Positions 44,100-56,900 of a stretch of DNA of 64,000 nt are shown here, piece after piece. Origin of the DNA: Rhytidiadelphus loreus (taxonomy: Eukaryota; Streptophyta; Bryopsida; Hypnales; Hylocomiaceae); the NCBI GenBank assembly GCA_947034895.1, contig OX344761.1, positions 24,564,863 to 24,628,862 of the forward strand, read 5' to 3'. The notes under the pieces are model-generated. The model did not search any database and had not been told where the DNA came from. It saw only the letters and a program-made list of their open reading frames with translations. Position 1 is the stretch's first letter. Each line of letters starts with the position of its first letter. Made by a program: the position numbers and the translations under genes.

Positions 44100-45010
44100 T
44101 AAAGTTCCTTGATTATGTTATTTCAAAGTTGCCACTTCAAATATAAGTACCAAATTTTTGAAAAATATCATTTTTGGACACATATATTGTAGTATGCTAG
44201 ATTGAAAAGATGTAAAAAAAAATTCAAAAATTTTCATTGTGTAGATTGCAAGATATTAGCATTTGAAGTGACATAAGTCTTTTTTTAGGCCTTGCAAAAA
44301 ATTGGGTAGTTGCACTTTATAAGGTCATATTTGTATGAAAAAATGTCCAAAATTGTGGTTCTTCTTTGGATTCAATATTCAAGGCAAGTTTGCTACATGT
44401 ATGAAAAATTTTCAGATCATTTGAAATTGTACAACATATCGGAAAAAATTAGTAAGTAGAAAGATGTAGACAATGATTCAAAATACAAAATTGTTAACAA
44501 TTTAATTATGGAATTGAGAAATGCCAATCCCAATGGATGTAATGTTGTAATAAACAATCTAAATCTAGTGTCTTTATTTTTTCCAAAAATATTGAAAATT
44601 GAGTTAAATAAAGGACTTCAAAGTTTTTCTTAGAGTAGAGATTTCATAACTACCTACAAACTAAAACTCCTCATAACTTTCATCTCATTGTTCAAAATGG
44701 AATGATTCGCAACTATTCACATATATGTAAATTTAGAAAACCAATTTCAATTTTTTATTTCTTGAAAAAGTGATTTTTAAAGAATTTTTTTAGCTACTTG
44801 GGTTGCCTGTTGAGCAATGAAAACTACATATCATACAATAACTTTTAAACCATGAAGTCAAAAGTTATGAAAATTGTTGAGCCTTACACAGCTACTCTTT
44901 GGGCACATGTTGTGTAAAAAATTGAAAAAAAAAATTCCATTTATAGTTAGCTGCCCTAAATCACTATGTTGCCAAAAAACACAATTTAGTGCCTTAGGGG
45001 TTAACTTATT
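44100..45010 (+). mobile_element. GAC family, internal modules (copy without visible terminus)
   Basis: Core module at 44130-44265 (GTTGCCACTTC, TGTGTAGATTGCAAGATATTAGCATTTGAAG). Second module at 44660-44760 (CTCCTCATAACTTTCATCTCAT, AATGGAATGATTC). Third at 44955-45000 (TATGTTGCCAAAAAACACAA, GCCTTAGGGGTTAAC). The last two recur inverted at 63600-64000. Confidence 0.6.
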
Positions 45011-46650
45011 CAAGTACGCCCTTCCAAATATGAGAATAAAAATCCCCATCAATTGCATGAATAAATTTCAAAAAGGATTTTTTCTATCCCTTTCTAAAGG
45101 TGAAGTATTGCCTTTCAACATTTTTAGAAAAAAAACTTGTATGTTTTATAAGTTGTGCATTTCAGGCAATATGTTGGAAAATGGGTTCAAAGTACATGTA
45201 AGAAAATTTAAACAAAGAAAAATGATATTCATCTTTTGAAAAATTATAAGGTAGAAGGTGGTACTAGATGAAAGAAAAAATAAAATACCAATATCCTTCA
45301 TTAGAAATTGAGAATTATAAATCCCAATGCTAAAATGCTTCAGAAAACAATAAATTTTATTTGGATTTTTTTGAAATTGACTCCAAAAAACAACTAACTT
45401 TACATGCTTTGTCTACCTTCATTGCCAAGAAAATAAATTTCTTTGTAATTTTCATTTCATTATTCACAATTGAATGAATCAAATGTATTTGAATAGGTAT
45501 CAATCCATATATCAATAAAAAAAAATTATCAATATTTTTTTAGAATATCTTCTTACAATATTCATTGGAATGAAGTGAAACAAAGCTTTATACATAGATT
45601 AGAATGATTATCACCCATCCTATATATTGCATGCAAAAATTCCAAATTATAAACTCAATGGAGGTTGCCTAAATTCTAAAAAACAACAAAGTGGGTCTCT
45701 TCAATCATTTAGGGGTTAAAAGTTGATGTTTCTTTATGACAAGGTTGATTGATGAAATTGAGGCAAACAATGTGTTCTTACAAAAATATAAGCAAAAATG
45801 TGCAAAAATTCAAAAAAAAATTTAGTCATTAAAGAGTCAACTCTAAGGTCTATATAGAACTAATTATATTGTACTATATTTGATTCTTAGAACCTGAATT
45901 ATGTACTTAAATATGACAATATATACACCATTGAATTGATAATTCAACAATAATTGAGCATCATAAGGTTAATCCCTTAGCACTATGACATCCAAACTTT
46001 GGAAGATGAATAGAGAGGTTCCAAGGTTTTTTTTACTACAAGACTTTTCATTCATTTAAACAAATGCTTGACTTTTTTTTTAAACTTTATGTATGATGAA
46101 TTTGAGGTAAATAATTTATATTTATAAAGATATAAGCAAAAACATGCAAATATTCAAGAATATATTCATGTGCTAAAGAATTAAAATGACACCCACCCAC
46201 AAGATGCTAATAATTTTGCATCTTGTGAGTCATGAAAGGTATACACACCAATAATCAATATTACTCAAAATGTGACACATACACTTGAATCCAAAAGTGT
46301 CACTTTTTCCTAGATATTAATTACAAAAGATGTACACAATCAAAAAATATAGTTTATGAGAGCTTAGTGTTGTTTTTTGGTACATTTGGAAGCAATATAT
46401 TGAGAATTCACAATCTATTTATATGGTGTCTAAATAAAGAGCATTGGGATCTTTCTTTCAATTGCCAATAAAATCCAATAAAATTATTTTTGCTTAATTA
46501 TAGTAATTATGCCTAGTTGTAATTAGTGACATTGACTATAGGTGTGCATACCTTTGGAGGTGCAATAATTAATGACCATGTGTCATCAAATCTCATGCAA
46601 CATGATTACAAGCTTTTGCCACCACCATATAATCCAATTAATGACCATGG
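45011..46650. other. AT-rich repeat-derived stretch without genes
   Basis: Further AATGAATCAAA and TTTAGGGGTTAAA words (45475, 45709) suggest more decayed copies of the GAC family. No gene is supported. Confidence 0.4.
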
Positions 46651-46654
46651 TTGT

Positions 46655-46995
46655 CTTGTCTGACACAATTTTGGGTTTCGGTGACGTGTTGGGATGTCTG
46701 ACGTCACGTGTCTAATGGACAAAGTGTCGAATAAGCCTGTCTATAAGCGTCTAATAAGGTCATTAACCATCCACTTAGATAATTTTAAATCTCATTATAA
46801 TTATGAACTTAAATTTTAAATGTAATGTGTTTATCAAATTGAGACATTTTACTAAAGTGAGATTTGAATGTGTCAAGTTAGCGGGCCTATAGAGTCATTT
46901 ATTTGAAAGTTGACCTTAAAGTTGACCTATTGGACGTCACAACGGTTCTACTAGACATTGTCTAAAGTCTGTTTGTCTCGTTGTTGCGATGTCTA
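46655..46995 (+). mobile_element. GAC family terminus, isolated copy
   Basis: CATGGTTGTCTTGTCTGACA, AATTTTGGGTTT and GATGTCTGACGTCACGTGTC match, base for base over long stretches, the reverse complement of 29540-29618. The GAC/GTC word zone continues to about 46995. Internal modules are missing, so the copy is truncated next to the SAC3A-like gene. Confidence 0.65.
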
Positions 46996-47317
46996 CCAGA
47001 ACAACCATTAATTGATCCACCTTCTATAGACATCAAATACAAAACAAAACAAAACATATTGCATCCAAAATTGGATTTTCTAGACCTACAAGGCAAATGA
47101 GCCCATTTTAGATACCAATGGGAGCAAGCCCATGGTGGACAAAATTACAATACTGGTGTACATCCAAGTTCTAAAATGTACACCACTAATACAATTTTTG
47201 CCCACAACGAGCTTGCTCCCATTTGGCCCACAATGGAGTTCCTTCTCTCTAACTTATTTCTCCCTTAGCCAGCCTGGAGTCTGCTTTCGAAGGAACTTGA
47301 CTCTCATGTTGGAATTC

Positions 47318-47336
47318 TGCGAGTTAGGGTTGCAGC
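47318..47336. promoter_or_regulatory. Telo-box-like motif (TTAGGGTT) in the SAC3A-like 5' region
   Basis: GAGTTAGGGTTGCAG contains the reverse complement of AACCCTAA, a known element in promoters and leaders of plant growth and ribosome-linked genes. The position relative to the transcription start is unknown. Confidence 0.35.
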
Positions 47337-47406
47337 TCCGTCTGCCTGCTCCTGCTGCAGCAGCATCCGCGGTCCCGCTTCTCCTCGCGTCGCTCTTTCA
47401 CTTGCG

Positions 47407-48307
47407 GTGAGTGCTTCCATTCTTCTGCTCATTCTCTTTTCGCTAATTTTCCTGCTTTTCCTTTTGTCGACCACTGTTTTTCAACCTGCACTCTAGCGGT
47501 GATAGCGAATTCTTGGAGCGAGGGACGGGGTTTTAGAGGCTCAGCATTTCCAGAAGTCCTTTCGTCGTGGAGGTGGTGAAGCTGTTGTAGCGACGCAGAG
47601 ATTCCGGTTGTATGCCATGTTTCTGTTTGATTAGGTTAAACGAGTCCTTCGGTATTGGCGATCCTGTTTCGAAGGGATCACACGAATTAGTACGAGGAAG
47701 GATTCGTCCCCTTGAGTTTGAAGCAGAGGCTGTTATGACGAAGATGCTAGGCCATGGCTCCGAAATTATTCAAGGCAGTGATTATCTGGGGTTTATGGTG
47801 ATGGGTATGATTTTTAAAAGCATTGTTGAGGAAGGGTGTGGGTTGGTGTCCACTCATTCCAATGGATCATGTGTAGGCGGGCAAGCATTTTTTAGCAGAC
47901 AAATTTTTGAGTCGGTGCACGCGCTGATATGATTCAGAGATTTGAAAGAAATCGTGTTAAGCTGCCTTTTTGCCCAGCCGTTCTTGGAGGCAGTGAAAAG
48001 AAGAGGTTTCTGTGGCAGGGTTGTGGAGGTGATCAGTGAGTGCTCATGCAGCGAGGAAACGGATTGGATGGCCCGCGCGAGTAGTGATTAGGTATTGCGT
48101 CTCTTGATGATTTTGTAACCTAATTCAGAGGAGGCATATTTTTAGGCATTCATGGTGTTGAGACCAGCAGCGAGTATTGCTTTAGGTGCTGAGGCTTCTC
48201 TTTCTTCGGTGCGGGTCTGCAAGTTTGCTAGACTCGGGCGTGGCCGAGGATGGGCAAAAGCAGGTCACCTCGAGTTGAAGCAGTATTGAGTTGAACCCTA
48301 TTCATTA
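47407..48307 (+). other. Probable 5' leader of the SAC3A-like gene, with a possible leader intron
   Basis: A consensus donor (CTTGCG|GTGAGTGC) lies at 47407 and the DNA is less AT-rich than the flanks. Several acceptors are possible (for example GTTTGATTAG near 47635, TTGCTTTAG near 48185), so the splice cannot be fixed. The frame at 47612-47932 would be an upstream ORF if retained. Confidence 0.35.
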
Positions 48308-51300
48308 ATGGCAGGGGTTGGCGACGAGTATGACAACCGGAGGATCAATGTGTATGGCGTTCCGTCCTCGCGGGACAACAATGTTGTGGCGTATTCCGAT
48401 CCCGGAAGTGCTTGGGGTGGCCAACTGTACGATCCAGCGTCCCAGCAACAGCAACAGCAGCAACAACAACAATGGTACGGGTATTATCCGGAGCAGCAGA
48501 CGGAGGACAGAGGTCAGGGTGGGCAAGACGGCATGCCAGCCCCTCCTTTGCCCGCAATGCCACCCCCGCAGGCCCCCTTGCCACCGGGTTTGGCGACGAC
48601 CACCGGGCCGTGGGCGGGGAGTGATCCAGGGGCAGCAGCGAACGGCGGCAGCGATCCCTACGCCGCGTACAATTACGCTGTGCAGCAGGTGCAAGAGTAT
48701 GGTGGTTACGGAGCCGGGGAACAGCAGTCCGGCAACAGCTATGGCAACCCTAACCCGGTGGCTGCAAACGGCTCGCAAGGGTCATATGCGCAGGGTTACG
48801 CGGGGTACAATTACGCGGGCGACCAGAATGCATACAATTATCAGGGATATCCGGGATATCAGAAGCAGGGGGAGAACTCGTACGGTCAGAATGCGGCAAT
48901 GTACAGCAACGCCGTTGCTCCATATGTAGCCCCTGCTCAGTATCCACACCCCGGCAGCCACCCGGATGCAGGTTCTTACGGAACCAGCGGCAACTACTAC
49001 GATCCCAATGGCTACCAGTCCGCTGGCTACCGACATCCAGGTGATGGTGAACAGGCTCAGATCTCTTGGAGCGATCCCAACCAGGTTAAGTACAACTACG
49101 GAGGTTACGTGAACGCCGGCTATGGTGCTGTGCCTGCAAAGGCGGACGATAACACACAGTATGCAGCTCCAGATTACTCGCAGCAGTGGGCCGAATACTA
49201 TGCCAGTTTGGAAGCTGCTGCACAAGCTGGTCCACAAGCTGCTAATGGGGTGAGCAATGGCGTTGCCCAGGCAGCAGCAACGGCAGCAGCTCAGGCATCG
49301 GCAGCACCAACATATGCGAGTGTTGTGTCTGCTCCCACTGCCCAGCAACCACCTCCTCCTGGCACTGCAGCACCTGTCGTTTCTTGGGCAGCCTCTGCAG
49401 CGTCGCAACAAGGATACGTTGAGTCTCACGGTTCCGAGCTTTCTTCAATCACAGAAGCTCCGAATGCAGGCTCGGTTTGGATTGGCGGTGTCGTTCAGGC
49501 GTCCCAAAGCGATCATTTGAACCAGGGATACTTTCCCCCGCTGCCTTCTCAGACGAGACCAGCTGCGGTTCAGCCTCAGGATCAACCGCTGGAGTTTCAG
49601 AAGGTTGAAGGCGGACACAGTATGCAGCAGCAGCAGCAGCAGCAGCAGCAACATCAACAGCCCCAGCATTTGCCGATGAAAGCCGCGAAATTGCACATCG
49701 TGACGAATCCACGGATCACTGGGAATGCTGGCGGTGTGGGTGCGGGCAAGGAGACGGCGAAACCGGCTTACTTGAGCGTTTCTGCCAAGAAGGCGAGTGC
49801 TTCCAGCGCATCTACGGATGCTGTGGCGGACGCGACGCTTCAGCCCGGCATGTTTCCCTCGTCGTTGCGTGCTTATGTGGAGCGAGCTTTGTCTCGATGC
49901 AAGGATGAGTCTCAGAAAGCGGGTTGCCAGGAAATCATGAAGGACATGATCACGAGCGCTTCGATGGATGGTACGTTGTTCACGAAGGATTGGGACACGG
50001 AGCCTCTGTTTGCCATACCTCCGGCCTCATCTTTGGGTTCGTCGACGAAGAAGCCGCCGCAGGTGCAGAGCAGTTTGGACAAGCCCGAATGGAGCCTGGG
50101 CCGGCGTCCGAAAACTCGTTGGGAGGCTCCGGCGCCGGAGGTTTCCGATGACAAAGCCGCTCGGGGTCATAGTTTTTACGGCACTGCGAGGGAAAGCATT
50201 TCGGATGCTTCGAAAGAGAAGAGCATTGTGCATTCTCAGAGCAAATGGGAGAAGCGGGAGAATACGTGGAACAAGTCGTCGAGTGCGACGACGAGCATGC
50301 CAGACACTGTGGATATGAAGAGCATATCCAAGAGGGGTTTGAAGAGGCTTCGGAAGGTGGGTCTGAATCTGAAGTGGGGAGATACGAATCCTTCGAGCGA
50401 GAGCGAAGAGGAGCCTGGGATGCATCTCGGATCTGTGTCAACGGCCGACACCCCCGAAGAGAAGGAGAGACGTCAGAACCGTTTCAAGCGTTTCGATCGG
50501 GGGAAGGAGCATTCGGGGAGAGGCGGGAAGGGTTCGGGCCGTGGGAGGGGAGCATCAGCGGGGAGTGCGAGTGCTCGTCGGGCGACGGCGCTGCAGCTGG
50601 CTTTGAGTTCCGGTGAGGGTCAGAACGGTCGTGCCGTGGAGGACATCGACTGGGATTCTCTGACGATCCGCGGCACCTGCCAAGAGGTGGAGAAGCGTTA
50701 CCTGCGTCTGACTTCGGCTCCGGATCCTGGTACGGTGAGACCTGAGGACGTGCTGAGGCGAGCGTTGGAGATGGTGAAGAGCACTTCGAAGAGCTATTTG
50801 TTCAAGTGCGAGCAGTTGAAGTCGATCCGTCAGGACCTGACGGTGCAGCGAATCCGGGACGAGTTCACTGTGGAGGTGTACGAGACGCACGGTCGCATGG
50901 CTTTGGAGGCCGGGGATCTTCCTGAGTACAACCAGTGTCAGACCCAACTGAAGGCTTTGTACGGTGAAGGCATCCGTGGCTGCAGCAACGAGTTCGCGGC
51001 GTACAGCTTGCTGTACATTCTGTTCAACCGCGGCAACAGCCGCGACCTTGTGTCTGCGATGTCTAGGTTGACAGCCGACGGGAGGCGAGACTCTGTGGTG
51101 CAGCACGCGCTGGCCGTGCGCCATGCTTTGGCGATGGGCAACTACACTTCTTTTTTCCGTCTGTACCGTCGAGCTCCCGTGCTGAGTCCTTGCTTGATGG
51201 ACATGCACGTGGAGAAGATGCGTTTCGAAGCCGTGAAGTGCATGACTCGTTCGTACCGTCCTACGATTCCCGTGTCTTCCGTGGCGCGTGCTCTCGGTTT

Positions 51301-51532
51301 CATCGTTGAGCCTGTTTCGGAAGGGGAATCGGAGGTTGTGGGTGAAGGTTTGGAGGAGTGCGAGGAGTGGTTGAGGGTCCACGGCGCCCAAGTGCAGTTG
51401 GACGTGAGCTCGAGCGAGTTGGTGGTGGAAGCGAAGTTGAGCTCGACGAGCCTGTTCATGCCTGAGCCTGAGGACGTGGTTCCCCACGGCGACGCGAATC
51501 TGGCTCTGAATGATTTTTTTTCGCGTTCTTAG
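48308..51532 (+). CDS. SAC3A: SAC3/GANP-domain protein, plant SAC3A / LENG8 / THP3-type
   Basis: The intact 1074-residue frame starts MAGVGDEYDN, with poly-Gln near residues 47-56 and 439-446. The first two thirds are Gly/Tyr/Gln/Ala-rich and disordered (repeated NYxG and AQYP-like text). A basic segment follows (KSISKRGLKRLRKVGLNLKW, about residue 670). The C-terminal 300 residues hold the SAC3/GANP fold: DIDWDSLTIRGTCQEVEKRYLRL (about 780), then LKSIRQDLTVQRIRDEFTVEVYETHGRMALE (about 837-867) and YNQCQTQLKALYGEG. This C-terminal SAC3 arrangement is that of Arabidopsis SAC3A and human LENG8, tied to mRNA maturation and export rather than the GANP scaffold. No intron interrupts the coding region and its GC content is far above the flanks. 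It ends with TAG at 51530-51532. Confidence 0.9.
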   Translation: MAGVGDEYDNRRINVYGVPSSRDNNVVAYSDPGSAWGGQLYDPASQQQQQQQQQQWYGYYPEQQTEDRGQGGQDGMPAPPLPAMPPPQAPLPPGLATTTGPWAGSDPGAAANGGSDPYAAYNYAVQQVQEYGGYGAGEQQSGNSYGNPNPVAANGSQGSYAQGYAGYNYAGDQNAYNYQGYPGYQKQGENSYGQNAAMYSNAVAPYVAPAQYPHPGSHPDAGSYGTSGNYYDPNGYQSAGYRHPGDGEQAQISWSDPNQVKYNYGGYVNAGYGAVPAKADDNTQYAAPDYSQQWAEYYASLEAAAQAGPQAANGVSNGVAQAAATAAAQASAAPTYASVVSAPTAQQPPPPGTAAPVVSWAASAASQQGYVESHGSELSSITEAPNAGSVWIGGVVQASQSDHLNQGYFPPLPSQTRPAAVQPQDQPLEFQKVEGGHSMQQQQQQQQQHQQPQHLPMKAAKLHIVTNPRITGNAGGVGAGKETAKPAYLSVSAKKASASSASTDAVADATLQPGMFPSSLRAYVERALSRCKDESQKAGCQEIMKDMITSASMDGTLFTKDWDTEPLFAIPPASSLGSSTKKPPQVQSSLDKPEWSLGRRPKTRWEAPAPEVSDDKAARGHSFYGTARESISDASKEKSIVHSQSKWEKRENTWNKSSSATTSMPDTVDMKSISKRGLKRLRKVGLNLKWGDTNPSSESEEEPGMHLGSVSTADTPEEKERRQNRFKRFDRGKEHSGRGGKGSGRGRGASAGSASARRATALQLALSSGEGQNGRAVEDIDWDSLTIRGTCQEVEKRYLRLTSAPDPGTVRPEDVLRRALEMVKSTSKSYLFKCEQLKSIRQDLTVQRIRDEFTVEVYETHGRMALEAGDLPEYNQCQTQLKALYGEGIRGCSNEFAAYSLLYILFNRGNSRDLVSAMSRLTADGRRDSVVQHALAVRHALAMGNYTSFFRLYRRAPVLSPCLMDMHVEKMRFEAVKCMTRSYRPTIPVSSVARALGFIVEPVSEGESEVVGEGLEECEEWLRVHGAQVQLDVSSSELVVEAKLSSTSLFMPEPEDVVPHGDANLALNDFFSRS

Positions 51533-53430
51533 TATTGAGTAGGTTGTACCGTGGATGGTCGTGGAACGGGTTGAGGTTCTTTGTAGACCAATTGACCCTT
51601 GAGTCGTTTTAGTGTGTGTTTAGGAATGCTATTGATCCTGTAACAAGTATGAAAGAGCTCGCCGTGTTGAGCATGAGCATGAGCATGAGCGAGCATGCTT
51701 GAACGGGTTGAGGAACACCATTTTATTGTGCAGAAATCTGCATCGCGCTTACCCTATAAAGTTTTTCGTTGAGACCCCTGAGGCAGGGTCACGAGAAGGA
51801 TACTTGGAGTTTCTTCGACTGCCGTTGGAATTTGAAAGCTGGTCTCAACACTTGAAAGTTTTATAAAAAATTTGCCCTTGATGTTGGTGGGTTGTCATAT
51901 TAAGAGCCCTACAATTTTTCTCAAGTCCATGTGGCAAAGCCTCGTGGATTGTCCAAATTCAAGTAATAAAGTTCACTCACTGTGAAAATTGTCATAACAA
52001 AACTGAATTCAATAAATCAATTATGTTTCTAACTCCCAATTACATTGATTTGTCGTAATTAGTGCACGTGAGACTAGTTTACGAAGTCCCATTATTTGAA
52101 TTAGTGAGAGTTTATGTATTACTATATTCTATGGATTTTTGGAAAAATAAAGTTTTGTGGTGGCACTATGTGGTGGCACTAATTTTATATGTGTTGTGAA
52201 TTTCTCCCCTTCACTAATATGACAATTTAGTGTAGTTTGCAGTGTTTCATCTTATTTCAAATATTAATGATTCTAAACCAATTCATGTCTTCAATTTCCT
52301 TTCTACACAAATTTACCTTCATTAGTGCTTCCAAAATTGGTTATAGTGCGTTGTATGTTGCATTTAACTTCTAGGCTTTTGAAGGGTTTATAATTAATAA
52401 TAGAAAGAAAAAAAAAAATGGTCATTTGGAGATAATGCAAAACATTAGGAGATCTATGCAAAACATCAAGAGATCAATCAAAGATTTATTAATACAAACT
52501 TATGGAGATCTCTATATGTTATCTGGAGGTCTTTGATCATTTTGTCCATAATTCGCTTAAAAGTCTAGAAGTAGTTAAGTTTGGCATTTCTTCACTTTTC
52601 ACTGAATTTTTGTTTTGACAAGCTATGCTCATGAGCTATACTTGGTAGGCTAGTTGGCCTAAATAACACCCCCTGAGGTGGAATTCTATGTACAAAAATG
52701 AACCAAGCTTTTTAGAAAAAATAAAAGACTTTTAAGAATTCTACGAGGCAGAGTGCAATATTCACAATCTTATAGAGAGACCAATGAAAAGTAGGAAGCA
52801 ACCTTTCCAACTTCCAAAAATAAATTTATCAATGAACTTGAACTTTTGGGTTGCTTTTAGTTTGGCAATAAGACAAAATTGCTCCTAAAATGTAGTTTCT
52901 TTTGGTTCATATAGAAGTGTCAACATCATGGAAGTTGGTGAAAGCAATTTCAATTCTGAAAATTGTTTTTGTCTTTTGGAAGTTTGCCCTCAAGCCTACC
53001 CTAAGCCTTTGACCTTGATACCACCGCCTCAAATTGGTTGTTGAAATATTCTAATAGCCAATTCTCAATACCCACTCCAATACTTGCTTAGATACCTTTC
53101 GTAATACCCCTCAAAATATCTACCCTTAATTTTCCACCCTACCCTTCATTTGCAAGTTTTAATTTTTGCTAGCCACTTCTTTGAAGAGCTTTAATTTTTC
53201 CTCCCTTCATATAGAGCCATTTTGCAAGGTAAAGGGCACTGCCTGACCTTCAGAAACCGGCACTGAAAATGAGTTTGAAAATGACTGACATTGAGATTGA
53301 CTGCCTATATCTGAACTATAATTGCAATTTGGTTCAAAAACTTTACAATAACTATCATAGTCTACTACAAGTTTTGTGCTTGCATCTTTAAATTCTACTC
53401 AGGCATGCAGATGGTATCACTCTTTGCCGC
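51533..53430. other. Gene-free stretch downstream of the SAC3A-like gene
   Basis: Contains a GAGCAT(GAGCAT)n short repeat near 51670-51695 and otherwise AT-rich DNA. The 85-codon minus frame at 53436-53693, 240 bp beyond the MRD1 stop, is unrecognised and may be 3' untranslated sequence. Confidence 0.45.
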
Positions 53431-53934
53431 AAACTTTACAAACTCAGACTTGGATATGGCAGTCGATTAAAATCTTTGCGTGTAATAAGTACACAGTCTA
53501 CGGTGGCCCCCAATATTCGACGTCCTCGGAATAAATAAAAATGAGTTTTAAAACCCAGGTCTTTGCCTGCAGGAACTTTAGCAGGAATTTCCAATAATGG
53601 AATTGCTTCAAGGACACTCTGCATCTGTGTGGCGAAAATGCGGTATTCTGAGCCCTGGCCACATGAGCTCTCATTGTCAACAGGCAGGTTCAAGTTATGA
53701 GCCTCTTACAAACTGGGCAACACTCAAACCTCTTGAATCTCAGCACCTGCAGTTCCCGACTTCTTCACTATGACATAGTATTAAAATGTGAAAGTGTGCT
53801 ACAGTCAATGATAGAATGGCAAGTGCGCAAGATATTCTATAAATGTTATCTTACAGGAGGTCGAAAATAAGGAGGTTTGTGTGAGCTTACTGCCCACACG
53901 CATGTTTCTAAAGTTCTAGTACGAGCACGGCAAA

Positions 53935-56900
53935 CTATTCTGCGAAGTGACCAAAAGACATTCGAGAATCGTCCATGTCTGCCTGTTTTCTCCTCTTCGA
54001 TGGTGGTCCTTCATTGGCCTCAGAAAACTGTGAAGCTGTTCGAGCTCGAAGTTCTTCAAGACTTTCACCTTCTTTTGCCCTCTCCAGTACCTGAGTAGAA
54101 AACAAAAGATTGAAATGCATGGTTTGGTATGAATAGCCCATGTTTGAACTCCACTACTATTCGAAGCGCAAGGCAGTGATCTAGGATCCAGTATGCCTTG
54201 GCCATGTTTGAAGGCAAAAGAATCAGACCCAGACATACACGATTTTATTGCCACTGAGTTCTGTTATTAGAAAATTTGTCTTCAATCTAAATATAAATTA
54301 GCACTCACTCACCCACCAAAATCGAAAAGGTAATTCGCTCATATGATCAATATACGTAGGTATGACTTTTTGAAAAATAGAAATATGTTCGGAAAGTTGC
54401 TATATTTGACTATTAGCTTCCGAAGTGAAGGTACTATTCTTAGTTGGGGCACATAGAGGTAAATATAAACTTTAGATAAAGGATGAAGATGGAATACCAT
54501 GTGCCGCCCATACAAATGGGTGCTTTGAAGAGCTTCAAAAGCATTTTGGGCTTCCTTTTTGGTCAAGAACTCCACAAATGCGAAACCTCGATGATGGCCA
54601 TCGAACTTCTTTGGCAACCTAATGCTCTTGATCTGCTCCAAATATACACAGAGGTCTCAGGAAAACTTATGTTCAGCAACAGAGACACTAGGCTTGTCCT
54701 GCTTTGCAGAACCTCCACAAAAATTGTCATTTGGTTCTTCAGAACAAACCTACCTATCTAGATTGCACATATGATTTTCTTAACCTGATTCTTGACCACA
54801 AACCTGTTAAACTTAGGGACTAGAAGCAAAAAAAAAATTCACGAGAATGTCAAGCGAACACATGAAAACCCGACCAAGTCTTTCAATCCTGAATGGTTAG
54901 GACTTCGTGCACGATGCAAAAAAACTGAACACAAGATGCACACCACCAAGCTAAACCCCACCAACCTGGCCAAAAGGATTAAATATTTGTTGCAGGTCTT
55001 TCCTCGTTGCTTCAAAAGCCACATTTCTGACAATAATCTTAGTCGAGCTTTCCTTGCTTTCATTTTTTCCTTTTGTAGCAGACACCCTAGAATCGCTTCC
55101 ACCAGCCTTTTTAGCATTATGGCTTAGCTGAAGAACCAAGGCATGTCCATCGAGTACGGTACCCTACAAAGATAACGAGATTCGGAGTGTTAAAATTCGC
55201 GTTTTAGGTACTTGACTTCGTAAAAACGAAACCTGGATTCTTCCTAAAGTATTTTTAGTAAGAAATTAGGAGGCATATTGGAAGCAGGCTCATGATGATT
55301 TCAACGTCACCACCTTTCTTTGATGAGGAATTTGCAACAAACTTTGAGGAATAACCAACTAAAATCAATAATCACAAAATAAAATATCAATAGCCGGGAA
55401 TTTATGCTTCAAAGAGGCGCCCGATTCTGCTATACACTAATCAGACCATGAAAAATCACTCAATCCCTAAACCGATATAAGGTCATGACAAAATGAACGA
55501 GCAAAAATACATATAAAATCAAACCAAAAAATTAGAGACTAATACTAGTAGGAGTAGCACCTGTAAATTCTGGCAGACCATTTTCGCAGTGTCCACACTA
55601 TCAAATTCAACAAAACCAAAACCCATCGACAACGGCTTCCCTGATTTTGATTGTTTCTTCTTGATCTGCATGCACAAACCCTCGGCCATAGTCAATAATG
55701 ATACTCATCTCCCACGGTTGGGAACCACTGCTTATGACGGCATCTAGAAAACCATCTCTTCAGAATATAATCCAAAAGAAATTCTGTCGTTTATTATTTT
55801 AAAATAAAAGTACACCGCAACTAAGCCACGCATAATCAATATCAGAAGACTAACCGTCATGCTCCGAACAGCTCCCTGGCTGATTTTCTGCTGAAAATGC
55901 TGCTTCAAAGAGACTTCAGAGGTAGAAAAATTTAAATTCTTAACGAAAACAGATCGAGCCTGCTCAACATCATCATCTTCAGTAAGTGCTGCTACTTGAG
56001 TCTCTACAACAGCTCGCTGCAGTTGTTTATCCCCGACGGACCCACTTGTCTTCTCTGCGACTCTTGATTTTTTAACTCCAGTCAGCAAATTCACAGGTGC
56101 CCACTCCAGGTACAACGGCACATGCCTGCCCATCCCAGCTGTTAGATTATCGTCTTTGCTCTCAAGGTTTCAAAAATTTATCACCAATTCTCGTAACCCA
56201 TAGACGCGAATAGAACTTATAAGTCAAAAGCAGACTTCGAAATACCAAAGAAATGGTAGCACGCATCAGTATCTTACTTAAATCGCTTGTAAGCCAAACC
56301 CTTGAATGCACGACGTGCCTCAGAAGCTTCCAAATATTCTACCTGTTCCAAAAGTAACACAGACATGCTTAGCGATATCCCAACCAAATTCAGGTGCATA
56401 AATGGGCTAAAAGACATCAAAGAGACAAACCGCCGAGGAAAATCTACAAGAAGGTTCCAAAAAGGTAAGGATGATAAATTAAAAAGCATGGTTTACCAGA
56501 GCAAGTGTTTTTGTTGGGGGGAGGATCACTCTCGCAATACTACCAAATACACCAAACATGGAAACCAACTCCGCTTCAGTTGTAGAAAATGGGAGATTCT
56601 TCACTAGTATTACACCTGAACTCCGGTTCACTTTCATCTCTTTTCCAGATGCAACCTGTTCTAGAACCTCAATGTTTACACCCTCATCACTGAGTGCCCG
56701 CTTTGTCTCGGCTATAATGTGAGTTTCTCCTAACGCCATTCGAACTGCTAAATCGTCGGCGTTAGGATCTAGAAATTCGCTTTTAGTCATATTGTATTGC
56801 CGCGCAACATTCTCGGCCACCTGCAACAAAAAAGATAGCTCATGAGTCACAAGCTAGTGGCATCTACAGCTCAATGAATCGATCTAGACACAGCAATCAA

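Noticed and set aside
48305..51487. Long frames antisense or out of frame to the SAC3A-like gene
   Set aside because: They are shadows caused by GC-rich, Gln/Ala-rich codons on the real strand.
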